From the NCBI RefSeq assembly GCF_025938155.1, contig NZ_JAPCZG010000006.1:124001-188000 (forward strand): 64,000 nt of DNA, read 5' to 3'. Origin of the DNA: Novosphingobium sp. KCTC 2891 (GTDB taxonomy: Bacteria > Pseudomonadota > Alphaproteobacteria > Sphingomonadales > Sphingomonadaceae). Below the pieces are notes generated by a model that saw only the letters and a list, made by a program, of their open reading frames with translations, searched no databases and was not told the DNA's origin. Below are positions 1 to 9,153 of this stretch, piece by piece. The position numbers and the translations under genes were made by a program. The number at the start of each line of letters is the position of its first letter. Within the stretch, counting starts at the first letter, position 1.

Positions 1-1
1 C

Positions 2-475
2 ATCGCGGGCGCGGTGGCCCCAGGACGGCGGCTGATCGTGTTGCGCTCGTTCGGCAAGTTCTTTGGCCTCGCAGGCCTGCGGCTCGGCTTCGTGATTGCC
101 CCGCCGAAAGTGCTCGAAGGTCTGCGCGAAGGCCTTGGCGACTGGCCGGTCCACGCCGCCGCATTGGCGTTCGGCGCAGCGGCCTACACCGATCGCACAT
201 GGATCGACGCAGCGCGGTCAGACCTCACTTTCCAAGCCAATGCGCTCGACGCCATGCTTCAGCGCCACGGCCTTTCGTCCCGCGGTGGTTGCCCGCTGTT
301 CCGACTGATCGTCGCGCCGAACGCCGGCGACATGTTCCGCCGTCTGGCCCACAGGCATATCCTGACCCGCCCCTTCGCCGAACGACCTGACTTGTTGCGC
401 ATCGGCCTTCCGCACGGCGACGCGGCGGTTGCCCGGCTGGACGCCGCACTGGCGGAAGTGTGCGGGCATGGCTGA
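2..475 (+). CDS. cobC: Threonine-phosphate decarboxylase-like aminotransferase, 5' end missing (partial)
   Basis: The open frame runs in from the left edge, so only the C-terminal 157 or so residues are visible. Near the visible start lies SFGKFFGLAGLRLGF, the PLP-lysine motif of class I/II aminotransferases of the CobC/CobD type, where the Lys of S-F-G-K forms the Schiff base. The family decarboxylates threonine phosphate to (R)-1-amino-2-propanol phosphate, the linker between the corrin ring and the nucleotide loop. The stop overlaps the start of cbiB by 8 bases, and cobQ and cobU follow, which supports the cobalamin role. A generic histidinol-phosphate-type aminotransferase is the alternative, but the context argues against it. 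Confidence 0.85.
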   Translation: MAGAVAPGRRLIVLRSFGKFFGLAGLRLGFVIAPPKVLEGLREGLGDWPVHAAALAFGAAAYTDRTWIDAARSDLTFQANALDAMLQRHGLSSRGGCPLFRLIVAPNAGDMFRRLAHRHILTRPFAERPDLLRIGLPHGDAAVARLDAALAEVCGHG

Positions 476-1400
476 ACCTGTGGCCCTTGCGGCTCTTGCC
501 CTTGATGCAGCGCTGGGCTGGCCGGCGCGCGTGCACGCCCGGATCGGCCATCCGGTCGGCGCTTTCGCAAGGTTCATCGCCGTTTGCGAGCGTCGCTGGA
601 ACCGGAATGATGCGAGCGCTGCGGTGCGCAAGGCCGGTGGTGTTGCGACGATTGTTTCGCTGATTGCTCTGACCGGCCTGGGCGGCGCGTTGCTGACGCT
701 CACAGCGCGTCAGGCTGGCCCCGCAGGCTGGTTGGTCACGGCCCTGCTGGCATGGCCCGCGCTGGCGCAGCGCAGTCTCGACCAGCACGTCGCGCCGGTG
801 ATCGAGGCTCTGCAGGCAAGCGATCTCGACCGTGCCAGAGCCGCGGTCGGCATGATCGTGGGACGCGATACGGCAGCACTCGATCAGGCCGGCGTGGCGC
901 GCGCAGCGATTGAAAGCCTTGCCGAAAGCTTCTGCGATGGGGTGATCGCACCGCTGTTCTGGCTGCTCGTCGCAGGTCTGCCGGGCGTGTGGATCATGAA
1001 AGCGGTCAACACCGCCGATAGCCTGATCGGTCACAAGGATGAGCGCTACCGCGATTTCGGCTGGGCTGCGGCGCGCCTTGATGATCTGATGAACCTTGTC
1101 CCGGCGCGGATATCGGCCGTGCTGATCTGCATCGCCGGGCCGGGAGGCTGGCGCATCGGCTGGCGCTATCGCCGTGCGCATGATTCACCCAACGCGGGAT
1201 GGCCCGAGGCCGCAATGGCCGGCGTGCTGCGCGTGCGGCTGGCAGGGCCGGCGTGCTACGACGGAGACATGATGGACAAGCCGTGGATCGGCGAGGGGAA
1301 AGCGGCCGGTCCGGAGGAATTGGTGCGGGCGAGGCGCGTCTATCGCCGCGCGTGCGTGCTTGGCTGGTTGATTGCGGGAGGAATGGCGTGGCTGGGCTGA
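468..1400 (+). CDS. cbiB: Adenosylcobinamide-phosphate synthase CbiB/CobD
   Basis: This 310-residue membrane protein attaches the aminopropanol-phosphate arm to adenosylcobyric acid. Hydrophobic segments lie at about residues 50-100 and 155-175 and at the C-terminus. Family landmarks include the [16 protein letters not shown] stretch and the nearby [13 protein letters not shown]. The ATG at 468 overlaps the cobC stop; a longer frame begins upstream, but [17 protein letters not shown] is the usual N-terminus. The gene end overlaps the start of cobQ, so the genes are probably translated as a coupled set. The naming is confusing across species: this is cbiB of Salmonella and cobD of Pseudomonas. 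Confidence 0.9.
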   Translation: MAEPVALAALALDAALGWPARVHARIGHPVGAFARFIAVCERRWNRNDASAAVRKAGGVATIVSLIALTGLGGALLTLTARQAGPAGWLVTALLAWPALAQRSLDQHVAPVIEALQASDLDRARAAVGMIVGRDTAALDQAGVARAAIESLAESFCDGVIAPLFWLLVAGLPGVWIMKAVNTADSLIGHKDERYRDFGWAAARLDDLMNLVPARISAVLICIAGPGGWRIGWRYRRAHDSPNAGWPEAAMAGVLRVRLAGPACYDGDMMDKPWIGEGKAAGPEELVRARRVYRRACVLGWLIAGGMAWLG

Positions 1401-2848
1401 TGTTGCAGGGAACGGGCTCGGATGTGGGCAAGTCGGTGCTGGTGGCCGGGCTGTGCCGCGCACTCGCCAACCGGGGCATCCGCGTTCTGCCATTCAAGCC
1501 GCAGAACATGTCGAACAATGCCGCGGTCACGTTGGACGGCGGAGAAATCGGTCGGGCACAGGCGCTGCAGGCACTGGCCGCGCGAGCCGATCCGCACACC
1601 GACATGAACCCGGTGCTGCTGAAGCCGCAGGCCGACCACACCTCGCAACTGATTGTCCACGGCCGCGTGCGCGGCACGCTTGGGTCCGCCAATTTCCGCG
1701 AAGGCCGGCGCAGCCTCCTTCCCGAAGTGCTCGAAAGCTGGCAGCGGCTGGAGCGCCGCTGCGATCTGGTGATCGTCGAAGGGGCTGGCTCCCCGGCAGA
1801 AATCAACCTTCGTGAAGGTGACATCGCCAACATGGGCTTTGCCCGCGCGGCCGATGTCCCGGTGGTATTGGTCGGCGATATCGACCGGGGTGGCGTCATC
1901 GCTTCGCTGGTGGGAACGCGCGCGGTGCTCGATCCGGAGGACGCGGCGATGGTCCGCGGCTTCATCGTCAACAAGTTCCGCGGCGATCCGGCGCTGTTCA
2001 CGGACGGTTACGCAGCAATAGAGCGGCTTTCGGGCTGGCACGGCTTCGGCCTTGTGCCCTGGCTTCCCTGCATCGCGATGCTGCCGAGCGAGGATGCGGT
2101 GGTGCTTGATCGGCCACGGCCATCCCGCTCTTCGCGCAGGCTGGTGGCCTGTCCGATGCTGCCGCGAATCTCGAATTTCGACGATCTCGATCCCTTGCGA
2201 CAGGAGCCGGAGGTGGAACTGGCGATGATCCCGCCCGGTGCCGCCATTCCGGCAGAGGCCGATCTCGTCGTCCTGCCCGGGTCAAAGGCGACAATCGCGG
2301 ACATGGCGTTCGTACGGGCGCAGGGGTGGGATATCGATGTGCTGGCCCATCACCGGCGTGGCGGCATCGTCCTGGGCCTGTGCGGCGGTTATCAGATGCT
2401 GGGCCGCACGATTGCCGACCCGTTCGGTATCGAAGGCGCCCCGGGCACGATCGCGGGCCTAGGCCTGCTTGACGTGACCACGTGCCTCACGCCGGACAAA
2501 GCCTTGCGCCACGTCTCGGGCGCGGCGTTTGGGGCCACGTTTGACGGCTTCGAAATGCACATGGGCGAGACTACCGGCCCGGACACCGCGCGACCGTTCG
2601 CGCTGCTCGATGGACAGCGGCCAGACGGTGCCATGAGTGCCGACAGCCGGGTGATGGGCACCTATTGCCACGGCTTGCTGGCGCAGCCAGGATTACGCTC
2701 CGCCCTGCTCGCGCAGATCGGGGCGAAGGGTACGGGCAGAGACCATGCCGCGCTGGTCAATTCTGCGCTGGACGACCTGGCGCAAGCGCTGGAGCAGCAC
2801 CTCGACATAGACGGTCTGATTGCCTTGGCACGGGCTCGGGGACGATGA
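1388..2848 (+). CDS. cobQ: Cobyric acid synthase (glutamine-hydrolysing)
   Basis: CobQ amidates adenosylcobyrinic acid a,c-diamide on four side chains using glutamine and ATP. The N-terminal half is the dethiobiotin-synthetase-like ATPase with GTGSDVGKS near residue 10. The C-terminal half is a class I glutamine amidotransferase with the nucleophile Cys at about residue 332 in GLCGGYQ and a catalytic His at about residue 428 in YCHG. The length of 486 residues is normal for the family. I chose the GTG at 1388 because a GGAGG lies 5-6 bases before it and the N-terminus becomes [12 protein letters not shown]. The ATG at 1400, overlapping the cbiB stop, is the alternative. Confidence 0.93.
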   Translation: MAGLMLQGTGSDVGKSVLVAGLCRALANRGIRVLPFKPQNMSNNAAVTLDGGEIGRAQALQALAARADPHTDMNPVLLKPQADHTSQLIVHGRVRGTLGSANFREGRRSLLPEVLESWQRLERRCDLVIVEGAGSPAEINLREGDIANMGFARAADVPVVLVGDIDRGGVIASLVGTRAVLDPEDAAMVRGFIVNKFRGDPALFTDGYAAIERLSGWHGFGLVPWLPCIAMLPSEDAVVLDRPRPSRSSRRLVACPMLPRISNFDDLDPLRQEPEVELAMIPPGAAIPAEADLVVLPGSKATIADMAFVRAQGWDIDVLAHHRRGGIVLGLCGGYQMLGRTIADPFGIEGAPGTIAGLGLLDVTTCLTPDKALRHVSGAAFGATFDGFEMHMGETTGPDTARPFALLDGQRPDGAMSADSRVMGTYCHGLLAQPGLRSALLAQIGAKGTGRDHAALVNSALDDLAQALEQHLDIDGLIALARARGR

Positions 2849-3360
2849 CGCGTTTACTGGTGCTGGGCGGAGCCCGCTCGGGCAAGAGCCGTTATGCGCA
2901 AAAGCGCATCGAAGCCTGTGGCGCAAGGCTGGCATACATCGCCACGGCCGAGGCACGCGACGATGAGATGGTGGATCGTATAGCGCAGCACCGCCGAGAC
3001 AGGGGGCCTCGCTGGCAAACGATAGAAGCCCCGCTCGACCTGCCCCGCGCCATTGAAACGGCGTCCCGCGATGCAGATGCGCTTCTGGTGGATTGCCTGA
3101 CCTTGTGGCTATCCAATCTGATGCTGGCAGACCACGACATCCCTGGCGCCCGCGATGCCCTGATCCGCGCGGTTGGATCCTGCTCAGTGCCTTTAGCCCT
3201 GGTCGCCAACGAGGTCGGCCTGGGCATCGTACCCGACAATGCCCTTGCACGTCGCTTTCGCGATGAAGCCGGATGGCTCAACCAGACGCTGGCCGACGCC
3301 GCCGATGAGGTCGTGTTCCTGGCGGCAGGTCTGCCAATGCAGCTCAAGGGGCGGAGGTGA
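2845..3360 (+). CDS. cobU: Adenosylcobinamide kinase / adenosylcobinamide-phosphate guanylyltransferase
   Basis: This 171-residue enzyme (CobU, also CobP) phosphorylates adenosylcobinamide and then transfers GMP to it, preparing the nucleotide loop. The P-loop GGARSGKS is at the N-terminus, the guanylylated His is probably the one in IAQHRRDRG, and DCLTLWLSN and [12 protein letters not shown] are typical family blocks. The ATG overlaps the cobQ stop as ATGA, so translation is coupled. It is the last visible gene of the operon. Directly after its stop comes the first transposase remnant, so any further cob genes may have been displaced. Confidence 0.93.
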   Translation: MTRLLVLGGARSGKSRYAQKRIEACGARLAYIATAEARDDEMVDRIAQHRRDRGPRWQTIEAPLDLPRAIETASRDADALLVDCLTLWLSNLMLADHDIPGARDALIRAVGSCSVPLALVANEVGLGIVPDNALARRFRDEAGWLNQTLADAADEVVFLAAGLPMQLKGRR

Positions 3361-3374
3361 GCGGACCTCTCGCC

Positions 3375-3545
3375 CGGAAAGCGCACCTGCATCAGGACGA
3401 CGACGCGGATTACCTCCGGCAACGCATGAAAATACCTGAACGCATTTGCTGGCTTGCGAGGGCGGCCCATGGCCCGACCCTACCCTTCACCCACCTCGTT
3501 GCCAGAGGGTGCAATCCCTTTGCCACTGCCTGGGCATTGCGCTCA
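3375..3545 (-). mobile_element. IS6-family transposase remnant, copy A (left end plus first ~32 codons)
   Basis: Read on the minus strand from an ATG at 3470 this encodes MGRPRKPANAFRYFHALP followed by EVIRVVVLMQVRFP, the N-terminus of the IS6-family transposases that begin with FRYF..(S/P)PEVIRLVVMMYVRFPLSL. The match stops after RFP at about 3375, so the catalytic domain is missing. The bases to the right (about 3471-3545) are the untranslated left end of the element. They match copy B at 26484-26663, with shared tracts such as atgaaaatacc and the region around gccagagg and tgcaatcc. The gene is dead. It sits exactly between the cobalamin operon and the catabolic island. Confidence 0.75.
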
Positions 3546-3550
3546 CCGCC

Positions 3551-4777
3551 CTAGGTTGCTTCCTCGATCGCCCCGACGCCGGCCCCAACCGCTTCGGGCC
3601 GCGCGCCGGGCTGGCGCATCATGGCGACCCCCATCGCCAGCACGGCGGCGACACCGGCCTGCCCGAGCAGGCTGGGCGCGAAGCTGCCGATGGTGTCGTA
3701 CAGCCGCCCGCCTACGCTCGGCCCCAACGCTGCGGCGGTCGAAACCACGGTCATCACCGAATAGAGCTCCAGCGAGGCCAGCCCGCCGAACCATTCGCGC
3801 AGCAGCAGGGTCGTACTGACAGTGCTGGCCCCCAGCCCCACGCCGAAGCACAGCGCGAACAGCGTCAGCGAAGCCCAGTTGGTCGGCAGGACCAGAGCGG
3901 CCGAGGACAGCGCCAGCGTGACCAGCGCCACGATGGTCAGCTGGCGCGGGTCGAAACGCTGGCCCGCCAGCCCCGCCAGCGCCGCCGCCCCCGCCGCCAC
4001 CATCGCCGCCGCGCTGATCACCATCGTGGCCATGCCCGGCGACACCGCGCGCTCCAGCAGGTGCTGGTAGGCGAAGCTGTGGATCGTGGTGTTGATCAGC
4101 AGGCACCCGGTGTAGGCGGCAACCACCATCCAGAACTGCCACGTCGTCATCGCCCGGCGCACTGTCCAGCCCGCAGCCGGGCTGGCCTCTTCGTCCGACA
4201 GCGCCGCACGTCCGCGCAGCACTTCGTCGCGCCGGCTGACCAGCGCAGCGAAACCGCCTACCACCAGCGCCGCGCCTGCGCAGAGCAACCAATAGAGCCG
4301 CCAGTCGCCCGTCGCAGTGTGCACCCCGTAGAACAGCAGCGGACCGAACACCGCGCCGAGGTTGCCGGCGGTGAAATACAGCCCGATGGCAGTCGCCCGC
4401 CGCCGCTCGAAGGCATGGCCGATCACGTGCACCGCCGGGATCGTCCCGCAGAAGCAAAAGCCCATGCCCAGCAGGAACGTCCCCACCACATATGCGCCCA
4501 CGCCCTGCATCATCGCCAGCGCCGTGAACCCGGCGATCAGTTGCACCGCGCCCAGCACCAGCGTCACCGCTACGCCCCACCGACGGATCGTCGCCGCGGG
4601 CAACAGGCTCGCCGCGCCGCAGGCGGTGCCCAGCAGGGTGAAACCCATGCCCGCCTGCGCCCAGCTGAAATGAAGGTCCGCAACGATGAACGGCAGCACC
4701 TGCCCCAACGAGTTGAACGTTGCCGCCATCAGCAGGAAATACAGCGCGCTGAACGCGGCCTGCAGCACATATCGCAT
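3551..4777 (-). CDS. MFS transporter
   Basis: This is a 408-residue major facilitator protein with about 12 hydrophobic segments, in two halves split by a charged loop near residues 195-215. The ATG at 4777 is preceded by GAGGAG at a normal distance; a much longer frame continues upstream but lacks protein-like sequence. It is the last gene of the minus-strand run RutA-like, isochorismatase-like, amidohydrolase, MFS, with 47 bases separating it from the amidohydrolase. I infer uptake of the island's substrate or an intermediate. The general layout resembles OFA/monocarboxylate-type carriers, but the substrate cannot be read from the sequence. Confidence 0.85.
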   Translation of the reverse strand: MRYVLQAAFSALYFLLMAATFNSLGQVLPFIVADLHFSWAQAGMGFTLLGTACGAASLLPAATIRRWGVAVTLVLGAVQLIAGFTALAMMQGVGAYVVGTFLLGMGFCFCGTIPAVHVIGHAFERRRATAIGLYFTAGNLGAVFGPLLFYGVHTATGDWRLYWLLCAGAALVVGGFAALVSRRDEVLRGRAALSDEEASPAAGWTVRRAMTTWQFWMVVAAYTGCLLINTTIHSFAYQHLLERAVSPGMATMVISAAAMVAAGAAALAGLAGQRFDPRQLTIVALVTLALSSAALVLPTNWASLTLFALCFGVGLGASTVSTTLLLREWFGGLASLELYSVMTVVSTAAALGPSVGGRLYDTIGSFAPSLLGQAGVAAVLAMGVAMMRQPGARPEAVGAGVGAIEEAT

Positions 4778-4824
4778 CGCGCGGCTCCTCTGGTGGCTTC
4801 GGTGCGCAAGGGAAGGAAATTGAG

Positions 4825-6237
4825 TCACAGCACGGGCCAGGCGCAGGGCACGGACTTGCCTGCACGCGCCACGATCAGGGGCGCGGCGGCTTCGACCTGG
4901 GCGAACAGGCGGTCCTCGTCGATGGTCGTCACGCGGTAGCCCTCGACAACGCGGCGCCCGTCCACCCACACCGAGTGGACGCCGCGCCCGTCCGCCGACC
5001 AGACCAGTTGGTTGATCACGTTGAGCAGCGGCACCCATTCCGGCCGGTCGCGGTCGTGGGCCACGAAGTCGGCCTTCATCCCCGGCTTGAGCGCCCCGAT
5101 GGCATGGCCCAGCCGCGCCCCGGCAGCCCCGTTCAGCGTCGCTGCCTCCAGCACCTGATGCGCGGGGAACAGCGCGGAATCGCGCCGGGCGTCCTTGAAC
5201 AGCCCGGCCATGACATACATCGCGCGCATCATGTCGGCCGAGTTGCCGTTGTTGTTGCCGTCCGTGCCAAGCTGGATGCCCACGCCCGCCGCCTGCAACT
5301 CCGGAAACCTGCCCGCCGTGCTCGCGCCATAGGCCCCCTTCATCGCGGTCATCGGGCAATGCGTCACGTGTGTGCCGGTCTCGGCCATCAGCGCCACCTC
5401 TTCACCGTCGAGGTGAATCGCATGGGTCAGCGACAAGTGGCCGCCCAGCGCGCCGATATCGGCCAGATGCGCGATCGGCCGGCGCCCGGTGGTGGCAAGG
5501 TAGAAGTCGGGGTCGGCCGGGTCCGGACTCATGTGCGCGGTTACGCCCAGCCCGTTGGCCTGCGCCAGCGCCGTCGCCGCGCGCCATAGATCGTCGGTCG
5601 CAGTGTTGTGGCCGACAAGGCAGGGCCACGCCGCGAGCAGCGGGTCTCCCGCCGCCGGAAACTGCGCGATCTGGTCTTCCAGTCGGGCGATGGCCGCAGC
5701 GGTCAGCGCCGCCTGGTCATCATCAGGCGCAAAGGCGCGGTCCTGCACCCATTGCCCGAGCCGGCCGCGAATGCCGATGGCGCCGAGCACATCGACCACG
5801 CCTGACAGGTCCATGATCGTTCCCGCCTCGATGAAGCAGGTGGTGCCGGTACGCAGCATCTCCACCGCCGCCAGCTGAGCGGAAAGCCGCTCATCCTCCG
5901 GCGTCTGCGCCATGTAGGTGGGGATCAGCCAGTCGAACACGTTGGTCCGCCAGTCCGTATCGTCGGGCACATAGCCGCGCGTGATCGGCTCGCCGGTGAT
6001 GTGGACGTGGCAATTGACGAAGCCCGGCGTCAGTACGAAGCGGCTGCCGTCGATCGTCTCCTTCGCGGACACTGCCCGCGCCACGTCGTCGCTCGGCCCC
6101 ACCGCCACGATCCGGTCGCCCGTCACCGCCAGTGCGCCGCTGCGGAAGATACGGCGCTCGTCGTCCATGGTCACGATCCACGCATCGCGGATCAGCAGAT
6201 CGACGGGAACCAGGCCGGGCGGGCCGCTGTCTGTCAC
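4825..6237 (-). CDS. Amidohydrolase of the TrzA/AtzA/SAH-deaminase type (copy 1)
   Basis: The 470-residue protein has the metal-dependent amidohydrolase fold. It shows the first metal site in NCHVHITGEP, the second His in VTAHMSPDP, the third in LTHAIHLDGEE, and the catalytic Asp in LGTDGNNNG. In this family such enzymes deaminate or dechlorinate ring carbons of N-heterocycles (cytosine, guanine, S-adenosylhomocysteine, triazines). The GTG at 6237 overlaps the upstream gene's stop as GTGA and gives VTDSGPPGLVPVDLLIRDA. A paralogue at 18059 shares long stretches with it, for example VWSADGRGVHSVWVDGRR. The duplication within one island suggests two related ring or amidine substrates. Confidence 0.85.
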   Translation of the reverse strand: MTDSGPPGLVPVDLLIRDAWIVTMDDERRIFRSGALAVTGDRIVAVGPSDDVARAVSAKETIDGSRFVLTPGFVNCHVHITGEPITRGYVPDDTDWRTNVFDWLIPTYMAQTPEDERLSAQLAAVEMLRTGTTCFIEAGTIMDLSGVVDVLGAIGIRGRLGQWVQDRAFAPDDDQAALTAAAIARLEDQIAQFPAAGDPLLAAWPCLVGHNTATDDLWRAATALAQANGLGVTAHMSPDPADPDFYLATTGRRPIAHLADIGALGGHLSLTHAIHLDGEEVALMAETGTHVTHCPMTAMKGAYGASTAGRFPELQAAGVGIQLGTDGNNNGNSADMMRAMYVMAGLFKDARRDSALFPAHQVLEAATLNGAAGARLGHAIGALKPGMKADFVAHDRDRPEWVPLLNVINQLVWSADGRGVHSVWVDGRRVVEGYRVTTIDEDRLFAQVEAAAPLIVARAGKSVPCAWPVL

Positions 6238-6884
6238 GCGGCCCACGCGTTTGCCACCGCATCGGTCGTGGTCAGCAGCGAACAATGCAGCCACAGCGCC
6301 TTCAGCGTGTTGAGGTGCAGATCGTCGTCGAACGTGGCACAGGCGTCCGACACCACGAACGTGTGGTAATTGTGGTGAAACGCATCGCGCGTGGTCGAAT
6401 CTACGCAGCAATCGGTGCTGATCCCCGTCATCACCAGCGTGTCGATGCCCCGCGCACGTAGCTGCATATCGAAGTCGGTGCCGTGGAAGCTCGAATAGGC
6501 GAGCTTGGAAATCTCGATGTCACCGGGCTGCGGCACCACGCGGTAATAGTCCTCGCCGCCGCTGCCGATCCGGCAGATCGCCTCGTGCCCCGGCGTGCCG
6601 CGCCGTTCCATCCACGTCTTGAGCGCGGGGGAATCACTTTCGGGCCGGGTCATCACCCGCATGAAGGCCACTGTCGCGCCAGCCTGCCGCGCCGCCGTGA
6701 TCAGGCGCTCGATCCGGTCGACCGCTACCTCGCAGCCGCCCATGTCCATGCCGCTCCGGCCCAGAACGCCCTCTGGCGAGGCAAAATCGACCTGGATGTC
6801 GACCACGACCAGCGCCGTGCGCGCGGGGTCGATCATCGCCCCCGGCTCGTCCACGTGGGGAAGGATATCGGTCACTTCAGGCAC
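6234..6884 (-). CDS. Isochorismatase-family cysteine hydrolase (RutB-like)
   Basis: This is a 216-residue hydrolase with the family's Asp-Lys-Cys triad visible: Asp29 in VVVDIQVDF, Lys127 in ISKLAYSSF, and Cys160 in STDCCVDST. Relatives include RutB (ureidoacrylate amidohydrolase), N-carbamoylsarcosine amidase and maleamate amidase, all of which release ammonia or carbamate from an acyclic amide. It overlaps the RutA-like gene by 8 bases upstream and the amidohydrolase by 4 downstream, so the three are one transcription unit. By analogy with the pyrimidine Rut pathway it would hydrolyse the ring-opened product made by the neighbouring monooxygenase. The exact substrate is unknown. Confidence 0.85.
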   Translation of the reverse strand: MPEVTDILPHVDEPGAMIDPARTALVVVDIQVDFASPEGVLGRSGMDMGGCEVAVDRIERLITAARQAGATVAFMRVMTRPESDSPALKTWMERRGTPGHEAICRIGSGGEDYYRVVPQPGDIEISKLAYSSFHGTDFDMQLRARGIDTLVMTGISTDCCVDSTTRDAFHHNYHTFVVSDACATFDDDLHLNTLKALWLHCSLLTTTDAVANAWAA

Positions 6885-8007
6885 TGGCCGCCTCCATCAC
6901 GCGACCGGGAAAGCGCTCCCGCAGCACCGGCAGGATCTCGGCCGCGAACACAGGCAGCATCGAGAGGTATTCGGGGAAGATGACCATCAGCCCGTCGAGC
7001 GCGGTCTTCTCGAAAATCTCGGACAGCTTCTCCAGCACGGTCGCTGGCGATCCCGCGACGTGCGGTGCCATCAGGGCGGAGCGCGCCTTGCGGGTGAAGT
7101 CGTTCTCCTTGCCGATCTCGCTGTCGAGGAACCCGTAGGCGCGCATCATTCCGTGGAGCGCGCCCTCGTCCAGCCCTTCGCGATACGATTCCACCATCGC
7201 CTCGGCCTCGGCATCGGTATCCGCGATCACCAGGATCATCATCGAATAGGCGCGGATCGCATGACCCAGCGCCAGTGCCCCGTCCTTGGCCTTGCGCGTG
7301 TTGGCGATCAGTTCGTCGAGGTTATTCCCCGCGAGGAACAGCGCATCCATTTCCTCGGCGGTAAAGCGCACGCCCGCGCCCGAAGTGCCGGCGCAGACGA
7401 GGAACGGGCGCGTTTGTGGCTTGGGGAAGGACTGGCAATCGTCCAGTTGGAAATACTTGCCGTGACGGGTCACCGATTCCTCGGTCCACAGCGCCTTGAT
7501 CCCCTGTATCCACTCGGTCGCCAGCACATAGCGCTCATCGTGGTCCACGCCTTCAGGCCAGGCGCCCATCTGCGCGAACTCGCCCTTGTAGGCGCCGGTC
7601 ACCACGTTCAGCCCGGCGCGGCCGTGGCTGATCTGGTCCAGTGTGGCGATCATCTTGGCGGTGACTGCCGGGTTCTGAAGCAGCGTGTGAACGGTCGCCC
7701 ACACTTTCACCCGGCTGGTCGCCTGCGCGAGACCCGCCATCATCAGCGGGCTGTCGAGCGAAACCTTCCACTGCTCGATCTCGCCGCCGTAGCCGCGGAA
7801 CTTGGCCATCGCCATGATGAAGTCCAGCCCCATCTCGTCGGCCAGACGCGCCACCTTCAGGTTGTAGTCGTACGACCCGTCGAGCCGGGGCGAATTCTTC
7901 GAGATGATCCAGCCGCCGTTGGCCATCGGCATGAAGATGCCGATGTCGCGCCCTCCCGTGTCCGATGGAAGCCCGAAGGTGGCGCACTGCGGTGTCGTGT
8001 CGGTCAT
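6877..8007 (-). CDS. Flavin-dependent luciferase-like monooxygenase (RutA-like)
   Basis: The 376-residue bacterial-luciferase-fold protein resembles RutA of the pyrimidine pathway in order and wording: IGIFMPMANGGWIISKNSP, then MGLDFIMAMAKFRGYGG, TVHTLLQNPAVTAKMIATLD, ISHGRAGLNVVTGAYKGEF and PFLVCAGTSGAG. RutA uses reduced FMN and oxygen to open the uracil ring between N3 and C4. The start at 8007 (MTDTTPQ) has a weak GGACAGG before it; an ATG at 8025 has no ribosome site. The flavin reductase partner (RutF) and RutC-E are not in the window, so this is a RutA relative in a different pathway, not the standard rut operon. Confidence 0.85.
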   Translation of the reverse strand: MTDTTPQCATFGLPSDTGGRDIGIFMPMANGGWIISKNSPRLDGSYDYNLKVARLADEMGLDFIMAMAKFRGYGGEIEQWKVSLDSPLMMAGLAQATSRVKVWATVHTLLQNPAVTAKMIATLDQISHGRAGLNVVTGAYKGEFAQMGAWPEGVDHDERYVLATEWIQGIKALWTEESVTRHGKYFQLDDCQSFPKPQTRPFLVCAGTSGAGVRFTAEEMDALFLAGNNLDELIANTRKAKDGALALGHAIRAYSMMILVIADTDAEAEAMVESYREGLDEGALHGMMRAYGFLDSEIGKENDFTRKARSALMAPHVAGSPATVLEKLSEIFEKTALDGLMVIFPEYLSMLPVFAAEILPVLRERFPGRVMEAASA

Positions 8008-8065
8008 GGCCTGTCCGTGAAGCATGAGGCGGGATCGACACCACGCTAGGACGCAAAGGCCCGTG

Positions 8066-8077
8066 CGATCTTGTCGC
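8066..8077 (-). promoter_or_regulatory. Possible shared motif GCGACAAGATCG
   Basis: The motif lies about 58 bases upstream of the RutA-like start. Nearly the same sequence sits about 62 bases upstream of the second TauD-type gene (22652-22663), and a looser version lies upstream of the Rieske gene. It may be a regulator site of the island, but a 12-base match in GC-rich DNA is weak evidence. Confidence 0.2.
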
Positions 8078-8227
8078 CACGCGCACAGCTGTTTGTGCAG
8101 GACGCGTCCGGGCGCTTTCGCCCCAAATCCATGCGCCCTGCGCCAAGACCGTGCGCCCCCGTCCGCCGTAGCGTCATGACCGGGGCAAAGCCGACCGCGC
8201 GCTTGAATCGCCCATCAAGGAGTAGAG

Positions 8228-9094
8228 ATGGCCAACTGGTTCATAACAGGGGTAAGTTCCGGGCTTGGCCTCGCGCTCGCGCGCGCCGCGCTCGATCGGG
8301 GCGATAGCGTGGTCGGCACGGTGCGCGCGCAGGCAGATGCGGAACGCTTCACCGCGCTCGCCCCGGGCCGCGCCCATGCCATGAAGCTCGACGTCACGGA
8401 CGAGGCGGCGGTGCAGGTGGTCTATCGCACCGCAGAGAGCCTCGCCGGCCCGATGGACTTCATCGTCAACAACGCTGGCCGGGGCTTTACCGGCGCGATC
8501 GAGGAAACGAGCCTGAAGGACGCGCGAGCACTGTTCGACGTCAACTTCTTCGGGCCGATGGCGGTGATCAAGGCAGCTTTGCCCTCGCTGCGCCGCCGCC
8601 GGCAGGGGCACATCGTCAACATCGGCTCGGTCAGCGGGCTTGCCGCGTGGCACGGCACCGCGATCTACGGCGCGACCAAGTTCGCGCTCGAATGCCTTGG
8701 CCGCACGCTGGCCCAGGAAGTCGGCCCCCTTGGCATCAAGGTGACCAACGTGGCGCCCGGCGGCCTCCGGACCGCGTTCTCCGCGGACCGCCTTCCCGGC
8801 GCGGAACCGACCATTGAGAACTATGCCGGCACCGCGCACCTTGCCCGTACGACGCTGCAAGGCCACCACGGCGAGGAGCCGGGCGACCCCGCCCTTGCCG
8901 CAGCGGCGATCCTGGCCGCGGTCGATGCGCCCGCCCCCCCGCTGCTGCTCTTGCTCGGCGAGGATGCGCTGAAATATGCAGAGCACGAATTCGCCATGCT
9001 CGGCGGCGAGATCGCACTCTGGAAGGACCTGACTCTTTCGATAGCGGCAGAAGCGCCCGGCCCCGCCCCGGCTCCCGTCATCGTCCACGGCTGA
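8228..9094 (+). CDS. Short-chain dehydrogenase/reductase
   Basis: This is a 288-residue classical SDR. The nucleotide site TGVSSGLG is at residues 8-15, the NNAG motif is in FIVNNAGRGF, the catalytic Ser is in NIGSVSGL, and the Tyr-Lys pair is in YGATK. AAGGAG lies six bases before the ATG. It is transcribed away from the RutA-like gene, so the 220-base gap between them is a divergent promoter region. A strong intrinsic terminator follows the stop. It probably oxidises or reduces an alcohol or ketone intermediate of the island pathway; cofactor and substrate are not evident. Confidence 0.88.
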   Translation: MANWFITGVSSGLGLALARAALDRGDSVVGTVRAQADAERFTALAPGRAHAMKLDVTDEAAVQVVYRTAESLAGPMDFIVNNAGRGFTGAIEETSLKDARALFDVNFFGPMAVIKAALPSLRRRRQGHIVNIGSVSGLAAWHGTAIYGATKFALECLGRTLAQEVGPLGIKVTNVAPGGLRTAFSADRLPGAEPTIENYAGTAHLARTTLQGHHGEEPGDPALAAAAILAAVDAPAPPLLLLLGEDALKYAEHEFAMLGGEIALWKDLTLSIAAEAPGPAPAPVIVHG

Positions 9095-9107
9095 GAATCC
9101 ACGCTTG

Positions 9108-9139
9108 CGGGCGGGAGCTTGCTTCCGCCCGTCTTTTTT
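9108..9139 (+). terminator. Intrinsic terminator of the SDR gene
   Basis: An 11-base stem (CGGGCGGGAGC with GCTTCCGCCCG, one G-T pair) is followed directly by T-C and six T's. It begins 14 bases after the SDR stop and ends 15 bases before the convergent fusion gene. The T run serves the plus strand only. Confidence 0.85.
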
Positions 9140-9153
9140 GGGGATGCCGGGGT

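Noticed and set aside
3361..3550. Possible cobalamin riboswitch after cobU
   Set aside because: The segment matches transposase copy B over its length and encodes the IS6 N-terminus on the minus strand; no B12-box pattern is visible.
3446..4939. Long plus-strand frame opposite the MFS gene
   Set aside because: Rich in Arg, Pro, Gln and His with no domain, as expected for the shadow of a GC-rich gene on the other strand.
6589..8049. Long plus-strand frame opposite the RutA-like and isochorismatase-like genes
   Set aside because: It has no recognisable family and the opposite strand has clear catalytic motifs.
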